Source of the DNA: Cellvibrionales bacterium
GTDB lineage: Bacteria > Pseudomonadota > Gammaproteobacteria > Pseudomonadales > JAHEGP01
Direction: 5' to 3'
DNA: 21,027 nt
Assembly (NCBI GenBank): GCA_024645065.1
Contig: JAHEGP010000020.1
Location: forward strand, 1 to 21,027
The position numbers and the translations under genes were made by a program. Below are positions 1 to 7,497 of this stretch, in pieces; within the stretch, counting starts at the first letter, position 1; each line of letters begins with the position of its first letter. The notes under the pieces were generated by a model. That model was not told the DNA's origin and ran no database searches. It saw only the letters and a program-made list of their open reading frames with translations.

Positions 1-820
1 GACCGAGCATTTCCTGCACAGCGCGCAGGTCGCTACTGGACTCCAGCACGTGACTGGCAAAGGAGTGGCGCAGCATGTGGGGGTGCAGCCTGCGTCGCAG
101 CGACTGGTCTGTCGCCATTTTCTGTAACCGGGCCTGGACGCTCCTGGGGTTGATGCGCTGCCCCCGGCTGCTGATAAAAACGGCCGTGTCAAGGGGGTCC
201 CCGAGGCGCTCGCTGCGCACTGCCAGCCACTCCCGCAGCGCCTTTATCGCGTGGCGACCAACCGGCACACTGCGGGTCTTGTTGCCCTTGCCAGTCACCG
301 AGACCAGTCCCTCGCGCAGGTCCAGGTTGGTCAGATCGAGACCGGTCAATTCGGCCAGGCGCAAGCCGGACGAATAGAACAATTCCACCATGGCTTTATC
401 GCGAATCTCGATCCAGTCCGAGGCGGGTGCGCTCAGCAACTGGTCGAGCTGGTCGGTATCCATGGTGACCGGTAACTGGCGGGGTATTTTGGGTGCAGTG
501 ACTCCAATAGCCGGGTTGTGGGTGCAGCGATGCTGCTTGACCTGGAACCGAAAAAAGCTGCGAATAGCGCAGAGCAAGCGCTGGATGCTCTTGCCCTTCA
601 GCCCTCGACGATGGCTCTGGGCGGCCAGCGCACGGATATTGCCCTGATCCACATGTTGCCAGCTTTGCAGCTGCGCCTGGCGGCAAAAACTGCACAGCAT
701 AGCGAGATCACGGCTATAGCCGGCGACGGTGTGGGATGAATAGCGCCGTATATTCTCGAGATAGGCGATGAACGCCGCGACATCGGTTTCAAGATCTGTC
801 GAGGCGCCGTATTCGTCCAC
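1..820 (-). CDS. xerC: Tyrosine site-specific recombinase XerC (5' 273 codons; 3' end outside window)
   Basis: XerC acts with XerD at the dif site to resolve chromosome dimers at division. The visible 273 residues contain the N-terminal SAM-like core-binding domain (about 10-95) and most of the catalytic domain. Catalytic Arg154 is in SGLRLAEL, Lys178 in VTGKGNK, and His248/Arg251 in HPHMLRHSFASH. The second catalytic His and the nucleophilic Tyr lie beyond the window edge. The start is GTG at 820: the DUF484 stop TGA is in the same frame two codons upstream and nothing between can start, so GTG is forced. No strong Shine-Dalgarno is visible, so translation is probably coupled to DUF484, which ends 6 bases earlier. 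It is the last visible gene of lptM-lysA-dapF-DUF484-xerC, the classical gammaproteobacterial arrangement, which favours XerC over XerD. Confidence 0.95.
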   Translation of the reverse strand, partial: MDEYGASTDLETDVAAFIAYLENIRRYSSHTVAGYSRDLAMLCSFCRQAQLQSWQHVDQGNIRALAAQSHRRGLKGKSIQRLLCAIRSFFRFQVKQHRCTHNPAIGVTAPKIPRQLPVTMDTDQLDQLLSAPASDWIEIRDKAMVELFYSSGLRLAELTGLDLTNLDLREGLVSVTGKGNKTRSVPVGRHAIKALREWLAVRSERLGDPLDTAVFISSRGQRINPRSVQARLQKMATDQSLRRRLHPHMLRHSFASHVLESSSDLRAVQEMLG

Positions 821-826
821 GCTACA

Positions 827-1525
827 TCAATGCCCGGGCAGTAAACGCGGCAGCACGACGTTGAGGATGTCGCTGACATAGGTGAGAAACAGGGTGCCAG
901 TATTCGCGCGGTAATGATTGGGGTCATAGCTGCCCACTGCCAGCACGCCCACCACCTCGTCTTCGCCCAGGGGGGCTACTGCTGCAGAGCCCAACTGATC
1001 GTCGGCCAGGTCGGGAAACAGGAATGCCATTTCTACCGGACGCAATGCGCCGCAGACAGCCCGTGAGCTGGAGAGTATGCCATTGATCGACTGCCGTGCC
1101 TCCTGTAGTGGCACTACCCTGGCCTGCGCCAAAGACTTTTTATCCTCCGCGAATAGCGTCAGGGCGCTGACGTCCGCCTTGAACTCCTGCTTCAGCGCGA
1201 CCTGCACTGCATCGATGAGTTCGTCCAGGCTTTGCGCCGCAACGATATTCAAAACCAGGCTCTTGGTTTTGCTGAACAGGTCATCGTTTTCCTTGGCGAC
1301 CGCCAGCAGTTCCGCAAGTCTGTGGCGCAGGTCCATATCGCGCTCTCGCAGCAGGCTCACCTGACGCTCAACCAGTGACACGGCATCGCCGGCGCAGTGT
1401 GGCAGGTTGATGTCGGCCAGCAGTTCCTCATGCTGGATAAAAAAATCCGGATGGCTGCGCAAGTACTCGCTAACCTGCTCGGCGCTGATTTCAACATTAC
1501 TGGTTTGGATCATTATGTGGTGCAT
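827..1525 (-). CDS. DUF484 family protein (GAF-like)
   Basis: A 232-residue protein of the DUF484 family, a GAF-like cytoplasmic protein of unknown function that sits between dapF and xerC in many gammaproteobacteria. The N-terminal part has the family's hallmark (EQVSEYLRSHPDFFIQHEELL, about residues 16-36). A charged helical stretch with coiled-coil character follows (about 50-80), then a GAF-like alpha/beta domain to the end. Length is normal for the family. Two starts are possible: ATG at 1525, three bases after the dapF stop, or ATG at 1513 (MIQTSN), which has AGGGG 12 bases upstream. I give the longer form. No catalytic residue can be named. Placement in the operon is the only hint to role, and linkage to XerC or cell-wall precursor supply is inference. 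Confidence 0.92.
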   Translation of the reverse strand: MHHIMIQTSNVEISAEQVSEYLRSHPDFFIQHEELLADINLPHCAGDAVSLVERQVSLLRERDMDLRHRLAELLAVAKENDDLFSKTKSLVLNIVAAQSLDELIDAVQVALKQEFKADVSALTLFAEDKKSLAQARVVPLQEARQSINGILSSSRAVCGALRPVEMAFLFPDLADDQLGSAAVAPLGEDEVVGVLAVGSYDPNHYRANTGTLFLTYVSDILNVVLPRLLPGH

Positions 1526-1528
1526 CCC

Positions 1529-2392
1529 CTAAAGACGAATCTGTCCTTCAAAAACGATGGTGGCTGGCCCGGTCATCAGTACGTGGGCATCGCCCCCCGC
1601 CCACTCGATTTGCAATTTACCCCCGCGCACCGAGACTTCCACTCGTTGTTCGAGGAGCCCACGCAGGATACCACTGACGATGGCAGCACAGGCGCCGCTG
1701 CCACAGGCAAGTGTCTCGCCGACGCCGCGTTCATAGACCCGCAGGCGCACGTGCTGGCGGTCGATAAGCTGCATGAAACCCACGTTAACCTGGCGAGGAA
1801 AGCTCGGGTGACCCTGTAGTGCCGGGCCCAGGGTTTCGACGTCGGCCTGCTCGACATCGTCCACCAGGATGACTGCGTGGGGGTTGCCCATCGATAGTGC
1901 GCCAAACTCAAGCTGGCGACCGTCGACCTCCAAAGTATAAACCGCTCGCTGCTCGTTGCTAGCAAAGGGGATAAGCTCCGGATCCAAAACGGGGGCGCCC
2001 ATGTCCACTCGAACCAGGTTGCGCCCCTGCATCGCCAGTTCGATATGCCCGGCCCGTGTTTCAACCCGAATCAGATCTTTGTCAGTCAGCCTTTTGTGGC
2101 GGACGAAGCGGGCGAAACACCGGGCGCCATTACCGCACTGCTCAACTTCCTGGCCGTCGCCATTGAATATGCGATAGCGAAAATCGACATCCGGGTCCCG
2201 TGGCGGTTCCACCAGCAGGACCTGGTCGCAACCAATCCCGAAGCGGCGGTCTGCCAGACGCCTGATCATGCGACTGTCGAGGTGGAAATGTTGTGAAACC
2301 AGGTCAATAACCACAAAGTCATTTCCCAGTCCGTGCATTTTGGTGAACCTTAGGGGACGTCGCCGGCCTCTCCTGGCGCTGCCGGGCTTCAT
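1529..2392 (-). CDS. dapF: Diaminopimelate epimerase
   Basis: Converts LL- to meso-diaminopimelate, the precursor of lysine (through LysA) and the cross-linking residue of peptidoglycan; cytoplasmic and cofactor-independent. The two catalytic cysteines are visible in the two pseudo-symmetric halves: Cys86 in EQCGNGARCF and Cys230 in LACGSGACAA. The N-terminal KMHGLGNDFVVID block (19-31) is typical. Length is 287 residues. The start ATG overlaps the lysA stop (ATGA), giving translational coupling. It adds a basic leader (about KPGSARRGRRRPL) to the usual beginning at RFTKMHG, and no other start exists between it and Met19, so the extension appears real. DUF484 follows after three bases. Confidence 0.97.
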   Translation of the reverse strand: MKPGSARRGRRRPLRFTKMHGLGNDFVVIDLVSQHFHLDSRMIRRLADRRFGIGCDQVLLVEPPRDPDVDFRYRIFNGDGQEVEQCGNGARCFARFVRHKRLTDKDLIRVETRAGHIELAMQGRNLVRVDMGAPVLDPELIPFASNEQRAVYTLEVDGRQLEFGALSMGNPHAVILVDDVEQADVETLGPALQGHPSFPRQVNVGFMQLIDRQHVRLRVYERGVGETLACGSGACAAIVSGILRGLLEQRVEVSVRGGKLQIEWAGGDAHVLMTGPATIVFEGQIRL

Positions 2393-3636
2393 GGCAACAC
2401 ACTCTCGCCGCGCACCAGATCGGCGAAGCCTTCGCGCTGGCGAACGACATAGGGCTGTTTGCCGTCGACCATGATCTCTGCCGCTCGCCCCCTGCTGTTG
2501 TAATTGGAGCTCATGACGAAGCCGTAGGCGCCAGCAGAGCGCAGTGCCAGCAGGTCACCGGCTTGCAGCGCAAGGGCGCGGTCTTTGGCGATGAAGTCTG
2601 CGGTTTCACATACTGGCCCCACGACATCCCACTGCAGCGGCGCACTATCGTCGCGCGGCACCACCGGGTCGATTGCCATCCACGACTGATAAAGAGCCGG
2701 ACGCAGCATGTCATTCATGGCGGCGTCGACGACGGCGAAGTTTTTTTCAGGATTGGACTTGAGGTATTCGACCCGGGTCAGGAGCAGGCCTGCGTTGGCA
2801 ACAATATAACGGCCTGGTTCGAACACCAGGGTTAACGGGCGCTCTCCCACCAATTTGCGCAGCTCACCGATGTACTGCTGGGGAGAAGGTGGCTGCTCGT
2901 CGCGATATACCACCCCGAGGCCGCCGCCCAGATCGAGGTGTCTCAGGGGAATGCCCCTGGAGGCGAGCTCATCCACCAACGCCAGCACTCGCTGCAGGGC
3001 GTCAAAGAAGGGCTGCGATTCAATTAGCTGGGAGCCGATATGGCAGTCCACTCCCTTCACCTCGATGTGGCTCATGGCAGCGGCCTGTTGATAGACCGCT
3101 ACGGCGTCAGCTATGTCGATGCCGAACTTGTTTTCACGCATCCCGGTAGCAATGTAAGGATGGGTATTGGCGTCGACATCGGGATTGACCCGAATCGAAA
3201 CCGGGGCGCACAGCTGGAGTGACTGCGCGACATCCTGCAGGCGCAGGAGTTCGTCTGCCGATTCGACATTGAAGCAGTGAATGCCCCGTTGCAGGGCCAT
3301 TGCCATTTCCCCGGCGGTTTTCCCCACGCCTGAGAACACCACCTTGGCAGCGTCGCCACCGGCGGCCAGTACCCGCTGCAACTCGCCACCGGAGACGATA
3401 TCGAACCCGGCGCCAAGGCGTGCCAGCAAGTTCAGCACGGCGAGGTTGGAGTTGGCTTTTACGGCATAGCAAATCAGGTGATCGCAACCCGCAAGAGCCT
3501 GCTGATAATCTTTCAGCCTGGCCTCGATGGCCGCCCGTGAATAAACGTAACAGGGAGTGCCGAAACGCTCGGCAATTTCTTCCAGCGCTACCGACTCGGC
3601 GTAAAGTCGACCATTTTGGTATGCAAAGGCTGTCAT
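2389..3636 (-). CDS. lysA: Diaminopimelate decarboxylase
   Basis: PLP-dependent fold-III decarboxylase that converts meso-diaminopimelate to lysine, the last step of the pathway. The PLP lysine is Lys60 in CYAVKANSN. HIGSQL (about 198-203) and the phosphate-binding LGGGLG (about 235-240), EPGRYIVANAG (about 272-282), and GPVCETAD with the active-site Cys (about 339-346) are all present in order. At 415 residues it matches the bacterial norm. The start is ATG 3636 (MTAFAYQNGRLY). It lies 32 bases downstream of lptM and overlaps dapF by four bases, so consecutive pathway enzymes are co-translated. Confidence 0.98.
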   Translation of the reverse strand: MTAFAYQNGRLYAESVALEEIAERFGTPCYVYSRAAIEARLKDYQQALAGCDHLICYAVKANSNLAVLNLLARLGAGFDIVSGGELQRVLAAGGDAAKVVFSGVGKTAGEMAMALQRGIHCFNVESADELLRLQDVAQSLQLCAPVSIRVNPDVDANTHPYIATGMRENKFGIDIADAVAVYQQAAAMSHIEVKGVDCHIGSQLIESQPFFDALQRVLALVDELASRGIPLRHLDLGGGLGVVYRDEQPPSPQQYIGELRKLVGERPLTLVFEPGRYIVANAGLLLTRVEYLKSNPEKNFAVVDAAMNDMLRPALYQSWMAIDPVVPRDDSAPLQWDVVGPVCETADFIAKDRALALQAGDLLALRSAGAYGFVMSSNYNSRGRAAEIMVDGKQPYVVRQREGFADLVRGESVLP

Positions 3637-3668
3637 GGTGGGTAGTCGTTTCCCTGGCTGTAAACGGA

Positions 3669-3851
3669 CTAGTTAATCGGGGGTGGCACGGAGTCTTCGG
3701 CGCCTTTGATTCGGTCTCGCTGCCGGGTCTCGACACGCTCGGTCTCTTCCCGGGGTGACTCGGGGTCTGCCGGAGGCAAATAGAGCGGCCCTTTCAGACC
3801 GCAGGCGGCGAGAAACCAGAGACTTGATGTGATAACCAGGAGAAGGCGCAT
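3669..3851 (-). CDS. lptM: LptM-type small outer-membrane lipoprotein (LPS translocon assembly)
   Basis: A 60-residue lipoprotein precursor. The signal peptide MRLLLVITSSLWFLAAC carries a lipobox (LAAC) with the lipidated Cys at residue 17. It is followed by GLKGPLYLPP, the diagnostic motif of the YifL/LptM family. In Enterobacteria LptM associates with the LptD/LptE translocon and helps LptD oxidative maturation; that role is carried over by family membership. The remainder is a charged, probably disordered tail. Location immediately upstream of lysA-dapF is the conserved context for this family. It is the first gene of the operon, with a TATAAT about 30 bases upstream. Confidence 0.93.
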   Translation of the reverse strand: MRLLLVITSSLWFLAACGLKGPLYLPPADPESPREETERVETRQRDRIKGAEDSVPPPIN

Positions 3852-3880
3852 GGGATGACACTTTTCTGCATTAACCGTCG

Positions 3881-3886
3881 ATTATA
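3881..3886 (-). promoter_or_regulatory. Candidate -10 of the lptM-lysA-dapF-DUF484-xerC operon
   Basis: On the minus strand this is a perfect TATAAT (context GGTTATAATCG), 29 bases before the lptM ATG. No good -35 is visible at 16-18 bases (best is TTCCGG at 17), so the promoter is either weak or activator-dependent. Expected transcription start is near 3874, giving a leader of roughly 20 nt. No clear intrinsic terminator for argH is seen in the 81-base gap. Confidence 0.5.
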
Positions 3887-3932
3887 ACCAGCACAGCCGC
3901 GCGCCGGAACGCCTGGTGGGGTTTTTCTGCGT

Positions 3933-5369
3933 TTATTCGGGAACCCGAGCCGCTTGATGCGCCAGTTTCTGGCCGCGTTGGCGTAGCCTATGCAGGCTTT
4001 GATCGACGGCCGCTCGCACCTGTGCCGGGGCGGTACCACCGATATGGTTGCGCGCAGCTATCGACCCTTCCAGGCTGAGGGCCTTGAATACGTCCTCGTC
4101 TATCGCACTACTAAAAGCCTGCAATTCCTCGAGACTCAGCTCGGACAGGTCGCGGCCCTGTTCAACGCCAAAGGCTACGGCCTTGCCCACCACCTCGTGG
4201 GCGTCGCGAAATGCGGTGCCCTTTCTCACCAGATAGTCAGCCAGATCGGTGGCAGTGGCAAATCCCCGCCTGGCCGCCTGGTACATTACCTCGCGATTCG
4301 CGCTGATGTTCGGCACCATGTCGGCATAGGCCTTGAGGCTGTCGCGCACGGTATCTACCGCGTCGAACAGCGGTTCCTTGTCTTCCTGGTTGTCCTTGTT
4401 ATAAGCCAGGGGTTGCGCCTTCATCAGCATCAGTAGTGACAGCAGGTGGCCGCTGACGCGACCCGCCTTGCCCCGTACCAGCTCCGGCACGTCCGGGTTC
4501 TTTTTTTGCGGCATGATGGAAGAGCCGGTGCAGAAACGATCCGGCAAACGAACAAAATTGAATTGAGCCGAGGTCCACAGCACCAGTTCTTCGCTGAAGC
4601 GCGACAGATGGGTCATCACCAGGCTGGCGGCAGCGCAGAATTCGATCGCGAAGTCGCGATCAGACACCGAATCCAGCGAGTTTTCAGTCGGCATGTCAAA
4701 GCCTAACAGTTCTGCTGTGTAGTGACGATCGATTGGGTAGGTCGTTCCCGCGAGTGCGGCGGCGCCGAGTGGCGATTGGTTCATGCGTCGACGACAGTCC
4801 CGCAAGCGCCCATAGTCACGGTCGAGCATCGCCGACCATGCCAGCAGGTGGTGCCCGAAGCTGACCGGTTGCGCGGTTTGGAGGTGGGTAAACCCGGGCA
4901 TAATGGTATCGGCCTCGGCCGAGGCAAGTTCAACCAGCCCCAACTGCAGGCGAGTAATCTCTGCGCAAATGATATCGATTTGCTGGCGCAGGTAGAGGCG
5001 TATGTCGGTCGCAACCTGGTCATTGCGGGAGCGGCCGGTATGCAGCTTCTTGCCGGTGATGCCGATTTTTTCCGTTAGCCTGGCCTCGATATTCATGTGC
5101 ACATCTTCAAGCTCCAGCGACCATGCAAAGTTGCCGGATTCAATTTCCTGTCGTATTTCCTCCAACCCGGTCCGGATTTTTTCCAGTTCCTGCTGGCTCA
5201 GGATATGACATCGGCACAGCATGCTGGCATGAGCCAGTGAGCCCTCGATATCGTGGGCGTAAAGCCGCCGGTCAAAATCGACCGAGGCAGTAAAGCGCTG
5301 CACGAAAGCGTCCGTTGGTTCGTTGAAGCGTCCACCCCAAAGCTTGCTGGTTTTGTCCTGGTCCTGCAT
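3933..5369 (-). CDS. argH: Argininosuccinate lyase
   Basis: Cleaves argininosuccinate to arginine and fumarate, the final step of arginine synthesis; homotetrameric fumarase/aspartase superfamily enzyme. The N-terminal KLWGGRF block (9-15), THLQTAQP with the catalytic His (161-168) and the superfamily signature GSSIMPQKKNPD (282-293) with its catalytic-loop Ser are all present. At 478 residues it is slightly longer than the usual 460 or so. Start ATG 5369 is preceded by AAGG at six bases. It is followed after 81 bases by lptM and is divergent from the algZ-type kinase, the same argH/algZ pairing found in Pseudomonas. Confidence 0.98.
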   Translation of the reverse strand: MQDQDKTSKLWGGRFNEPTDAFVQRFTASVDFDRRLYAHDIEGSLAHASMLCRCHILSQQELEKIRTGLEEIRQEIESGNFAWSLELEDVHMNIEARLTEKIGITGKKLHTGRSRNDQVATDIRLYLRQQIDIICAEITRLQLGLVELASAEADTIMPGFTHLQTAQPVSFGHHLLAWSAMLDRDYGRLRDCRRRMNQSPLGAAALAGTTYPIDRHYTAELLGFDMPTENSLDSVSDRDFAIEFCAAASLVMTHLSRFSEELVLWTSAQFNFVRLPDRFCTGSSIMPQKKNPDVPELVRGKAGRVSGHLLSLLMLMKAQPLAYNKDNQEDKEPLFDAVDTVRDSLKAYADMVPNISANREVMYQAARRGFATATDLADYLVRKGTAFRDAHEVVGKAVAFGVEQGRDLSELSLEELQAFSSAIDEDVFKALSLEGSIAARNHIGGTAPAQVRAAVDQSLHRLRQRGQKLAHQAARVPE

Positions 5370-5411
5370 GGTTTGCCTTGCCCGTTGTGTCAGCCGTGAA
5401 AGAGGCGGCCG

Positions 5412-5417
5412 ATTATA
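5412..5417 (-). promoter_or_regulatory. Candidate -10 of the argH promoter
   Basis: Minus-strand CGCTATAATCGG contains a perfect TATAAT 42 bases before the argH ATG. No convincing -35 hexamer occurs at 16-18 bases; that region is the GC-rich CCCGGG/hairpin sequence. The 170-base argH-algZ gap should also hold a plus-strand promoter for algZ, but only a weak TACACT near 5481-5486 is visible. Confidence 0.5.
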
Positions 5418-5437
5418 GCGTTTCGGCCCCGGGTATC

Positions 5438-5455
5438 ACCAGCCCGGGTGCTGGT
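5438..5455. repeat. Short inverted repeat in the argH-algZ divergent intergenic region
   Basis: ACCAGC (5438-5443) and GCTGGT (5450-5455) form a six-base-pair perfect stem around the loop CCGGGT. CCCGGGT also occurs twice here, at the left edge and within the loop. It lies just upstream of the argH -10, where a -35 or operator would be expected. It could be an operator half-site pair or chance in a GC-rich gap. Confidence 0.3.
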
Positions 5456-5539
5456 CCGAGGCGGCGCCCCGGCTGCAATGGTTTACACTTACCGCAGCCC
5501 TTGCCGTTTATTGGTGCAGCCCGGGAGCCGACCGACCCA

Positions 5540-6586
5540 GTGTCATTGAATAAATCGCGAGACAGTTTTTTCCTGCCTGACCTGTGCAAGGTCGGTGCGG
5601 TATTGTTGCTGGTGTTATTGGCCCAATTGCTGGCCCTGGTGCTGACCCTCACGGTCGCTATCGAGTCAGGATTCAGTTGGGAATTCCTGGCGCTGAGCTC
5701 GCTGTTTACCCAGTGGGTGACCCTGGCATCTGCCGCCCTGCTGTGTGCATTGCGCCCCTTGCTGGCCGGCCTTACCGTACCCTGGGCGGCAAGCTGGAGT
5801 TACCTGCTCATCCTGTTGGTGGCCCTGGCCTGCAGTTTTGGTGGCCGGTATTTGGGCCTGGCTGGCGACCCCGGAGGCGCCGCCTGGCGGAATACTGCGA
5901 TCCATTTGTCGATTGCGGCCATCGTCGCGGGTATTGCGTTGCGTTATTTTTATTTGCAGCAACAACTGCGGCAACAACAGGAGGCTGAGCTGCGGGCCCG
6001 GATAGAGGCTTTGCAGGCGCGAATCAGGCCCCATTTTCTGTTCAACAGCATGAATACGATTGCCAGCCTGATTGCTTCTGATCCAAAACTGGCTGAACAG
6101 GCGGTAGAAGACCTGGCCGATCTGTTTCGCCAGAGTCTGGCAGATCAACAGGCCCAGGTGCCCCTCGGTCAGGAAATCGAGCTGTGTCGCCGCTTTGTCG
6201 CTATCGAATCACTGCGCCTGGGAGAGCGACTGGAAGTCCAGTGGGACATCGATTCCTTACCCCGGAATGTGGCGATTCCCCGCTTCACCCTGCAGCCTCT
6301 GATCGAAAATGCGATCTACCATGGCATCCAGCCATTGCCTGGGGGAGGGCGGGTAGACGTGCGGGTTACCCTGCAGGCTGATCGTTGTCGACTGCAGGTG
6401 ACAAACCCGGTGGCAAGCGGTGGAAATAGAGCCACGGGTGGTCATAAAATCGCCCTGGAGAATATAAGGAGCAGGATGCAGGCCTTATACGGTGACAAGG
6501 CGAGTGTCGATATTCAGCGCGCTGCAGACAGCTTTTGCGTTACGGTTAGCTATCCGCAGGTAGCAGCAGCCGAGGCACGGCGATGA
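5540..6586 (+). CDS. algZ: LytS/AlgZ(FimS)-type membrane sensor histidine kinase
   Basis: Atypical sensor kinase of the His_kinase/LytS family, partner of the LytTR regulator that follows. Reading from GTG 5540 gives 348 residues, starting near SLNKSRDSFFLPDLC as in Pseudomonas AlgZ/FimS. Four hydrophobic segments (about 18-41, 48-71, 86-104, 120-137) form the membrane sensor. A short coiled coil (138-162) is followed by the phosphoacceptor His165 in RPHFLFNSMN, then the N box LQPLIENAIYHG (about 251-262) and a G-box-like GGHKIALENIRSRM (300-313). An upstream in-frame ATG at 5378 would add 54 residues of unconvincing sequence and overlap the argH promoter, so GTG is preferred. The ATGA overlap with algR indicates co-translation. 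Whether it works as a classical kinase is inferred from the family only. Confidence 0.9.
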   Translation: MSLNKSRDSFFLPDLCKVGAVLLLVLLAQLLALVLTLTVAIESGFSWEFLALSSLFTQWVTLASAALLCALRPLLAGLTVPWAASWSYLLILLVALACSFGGRYLGLAGDPGGAAWRNTAIHLSIAAIVAGIALRYFYLQQQLRQQQEAELRARIEALQARIRPHFLFNSMNTIASLIASDPKLAEQAVEDLADLFRQSLADQQAQVPLGQEIELCRRFVAIESLRLGERLEVQWDIDSLPRNVAIPRFTLQPLIENAIYHGIQPLPGGGRVDVRVTLQADRCRLQVTNPVASGGNRATGGHKIALENIRSRMQALYGDKASVDIQRAADSFCVTVSYPQVAAAEARR

Positions 6587-7320
6587 AGCGCAGGGTGTTG
6601 GTGGTTGATGATGAACCACTGGCGCGCTCCCGCCTGCTGCGCCTGCTGGAGGAAATCGAGGGATTCGAGCCCTGTGGCGAGGCTAATAGCGGTCAAAGCG
6701 CAATCGAGCTGGCGCGTCAACTGGCGGCCGATATCGTATTGATGGATATTCGCATGCCCGGTATGGATGGACTGGAGGCTGCGACCAGGCTTGCTTCGCT
6801 ATCACCCCCGCCAGCAGTGATTTTTTGCACCGCTTACGATGAATACGCCTTATCGGCCTTCGACGCCAGTGCGATTGCGTACCTGTTAAAACCGGTGCGT
6901 CGGGAGCAACTCGCCACGGCATTGCAGCGGGCTGTGCGATTGAACCAGGCCCAGCTCGGGGTTCTGCGGCCCGTGACTGACCCGGCGCAAAAGGCCTACC
7001 TGAGCACCCGCTCCCAACGCGGGGTGGAGCTTATTCCGCTGGCCGATATTCGCTGCCTGGTGGCTGAGCACAAATACGTAACCGTGGTCCATTCCGGCGG
7101 CGAGCAACTGGTCGATAAAAGCCTCAAGGAACTCGAACTGGAACATCCCGAGCTATGGGTTCGTACCCACCGCAATGCCCTCGTTGCCATCGCCTGGATA
7201 GAGGCGCTGGAGCGAGCGCCCCGGGGGCAGTACTTTGTGCGCCTGGGGGGTACTCATCACCGCCCCCAGGTCAGCCGCCGTCACCTGGCCCGCCTGCGAG
7301 ACCTCGTCGAGCAATTGTGA
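6583..7320 (+). CDS. algR: AlgR-like LytTR response regulator
   Basis: A 245-residue response regulator. The receiver domain (about 3-120) has the acidic pocket Asp9/Asp10, the phosphoacceptor Asp55 in LMDIRMPGMDG, and Lys103 in LLKPV. A linker leads to a C-terminal LytTR DNA-binding domain (about 140-245, STRSQRGVELIPLADIRCLVAEHKYVTV onward, given here only as a landmark region). It is the expected partner of the kinase, whose stop it overlaps by four bases. In Pseudomonas the orthologue controls alginate, type IV pili and virulence genes; here the regulon is unknown and nothing in this window shows an alginate cluster. The haem operon follows 177 bases downstream. Confidence 0.94.
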   Translation: MKRRVLVVDDEPLARSRLLRLLEEIEGFEPCGEANSGQSAIELARQLAADIVLMDIRMPGMDGLEAATRLASLSPPPAVIFCTAYDEYALSAFDASAIAYLLKPVRREQLATALQRAVRLNQAQLGVLRPVTDPAQKAYLSTRSQRGVELIPLADIRCLVAEHKYVTVVHSGGEQLVDKSLKELELEHPELWVRTHRNALVAIAWIEALERAPRGQYFVRLGGTHHRPQVSRRHLARLRDLVEQL

Positions 7321-7400
7321 GCCTATCGTTGTATTATCTCCCGCTTACGGGTCGCCCTGCGCCTTGCAGGATAGAGTCGTTGCTAAGCGCTGACAGCAGA

Positions 7401-7431
7401 TTGGCCGGCCACCAGTAATACCGTTTATGAT
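7401..7431 (+). promoter_or_regulatory. Possible hemC promoter
   Basis: TATGAT at 7426-7431 is a good -10. Upstream, TTGGCC at 7401-7406 lies 19 bases away, longer than ideal; a shifted TGGCCG would give 18. The predicted start near 7438 falls within the left arm of the inverted repeat. Between algR and this point I see only a small hairpin at 7356-7370 without a T-run. Confidence 0.35.
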
Positions 7432-7433
7432 TG

Positions 7434-7467
7434 AGTACAGCTCTGATCAACTGGTCAGAGCTGTACT
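7434..7467. repeat. 15-bp near-perfect inverted repeat upstream of hemC
   Basis: The left arm 7434-7448 pairs with the right arm 7453-7467 around the four-base loop AACT. All pairs are Watson-Crick except one G-T near the loop, and the central part is AGTACAGCTCTGA / TCAGAGCTGTACT. It is followed by GGTTTTG, a weak T-tract. It could be an intrinsic terminator for algZ-algR, an operator overlapping the hemC start point, or a hairpin at the 5' end of the hemC mRNA. It ends 30 bases before the hemC ATG. The near-symmetric arms at DNA level favour an operator or 5' hairpin over a standard GC-rich terminator. Confidence 0.85.
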
Positions 7468-7497
7468 GGTTTTGAGTGCCTGGAGGCAGCCCTTCGA

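Noticed and set aside
3134..3736. 200-codon minus-strand frame overlapping lysA and lptM
   Set aside because: An out-of-frame reading of two clear genes; Arg/Gly-rich with no family resemblance.
3895..3932. GGTGGGGTTTTT next to argH as an intrinsic terminator
   Set aside because: No complementary arm is present, and the T-run is on the wrong strand for argH.
5378..5539. In-frame upstream extension of the algZ-type kinase beginning at ATG 5378
   Set aside because: Pro/Gly/Arg-rich sequence unlike the family; it covers the argH promoter region, and the family begins near KSRDSFFLPDLC at the GTG 5540 start.
6583..7320. Presence of algR as evidence of an alginate cluster
   Set aside because: The AlgR-type regulator sits here in many gammaproteobacteria without alginate genes, and none occur in this window.
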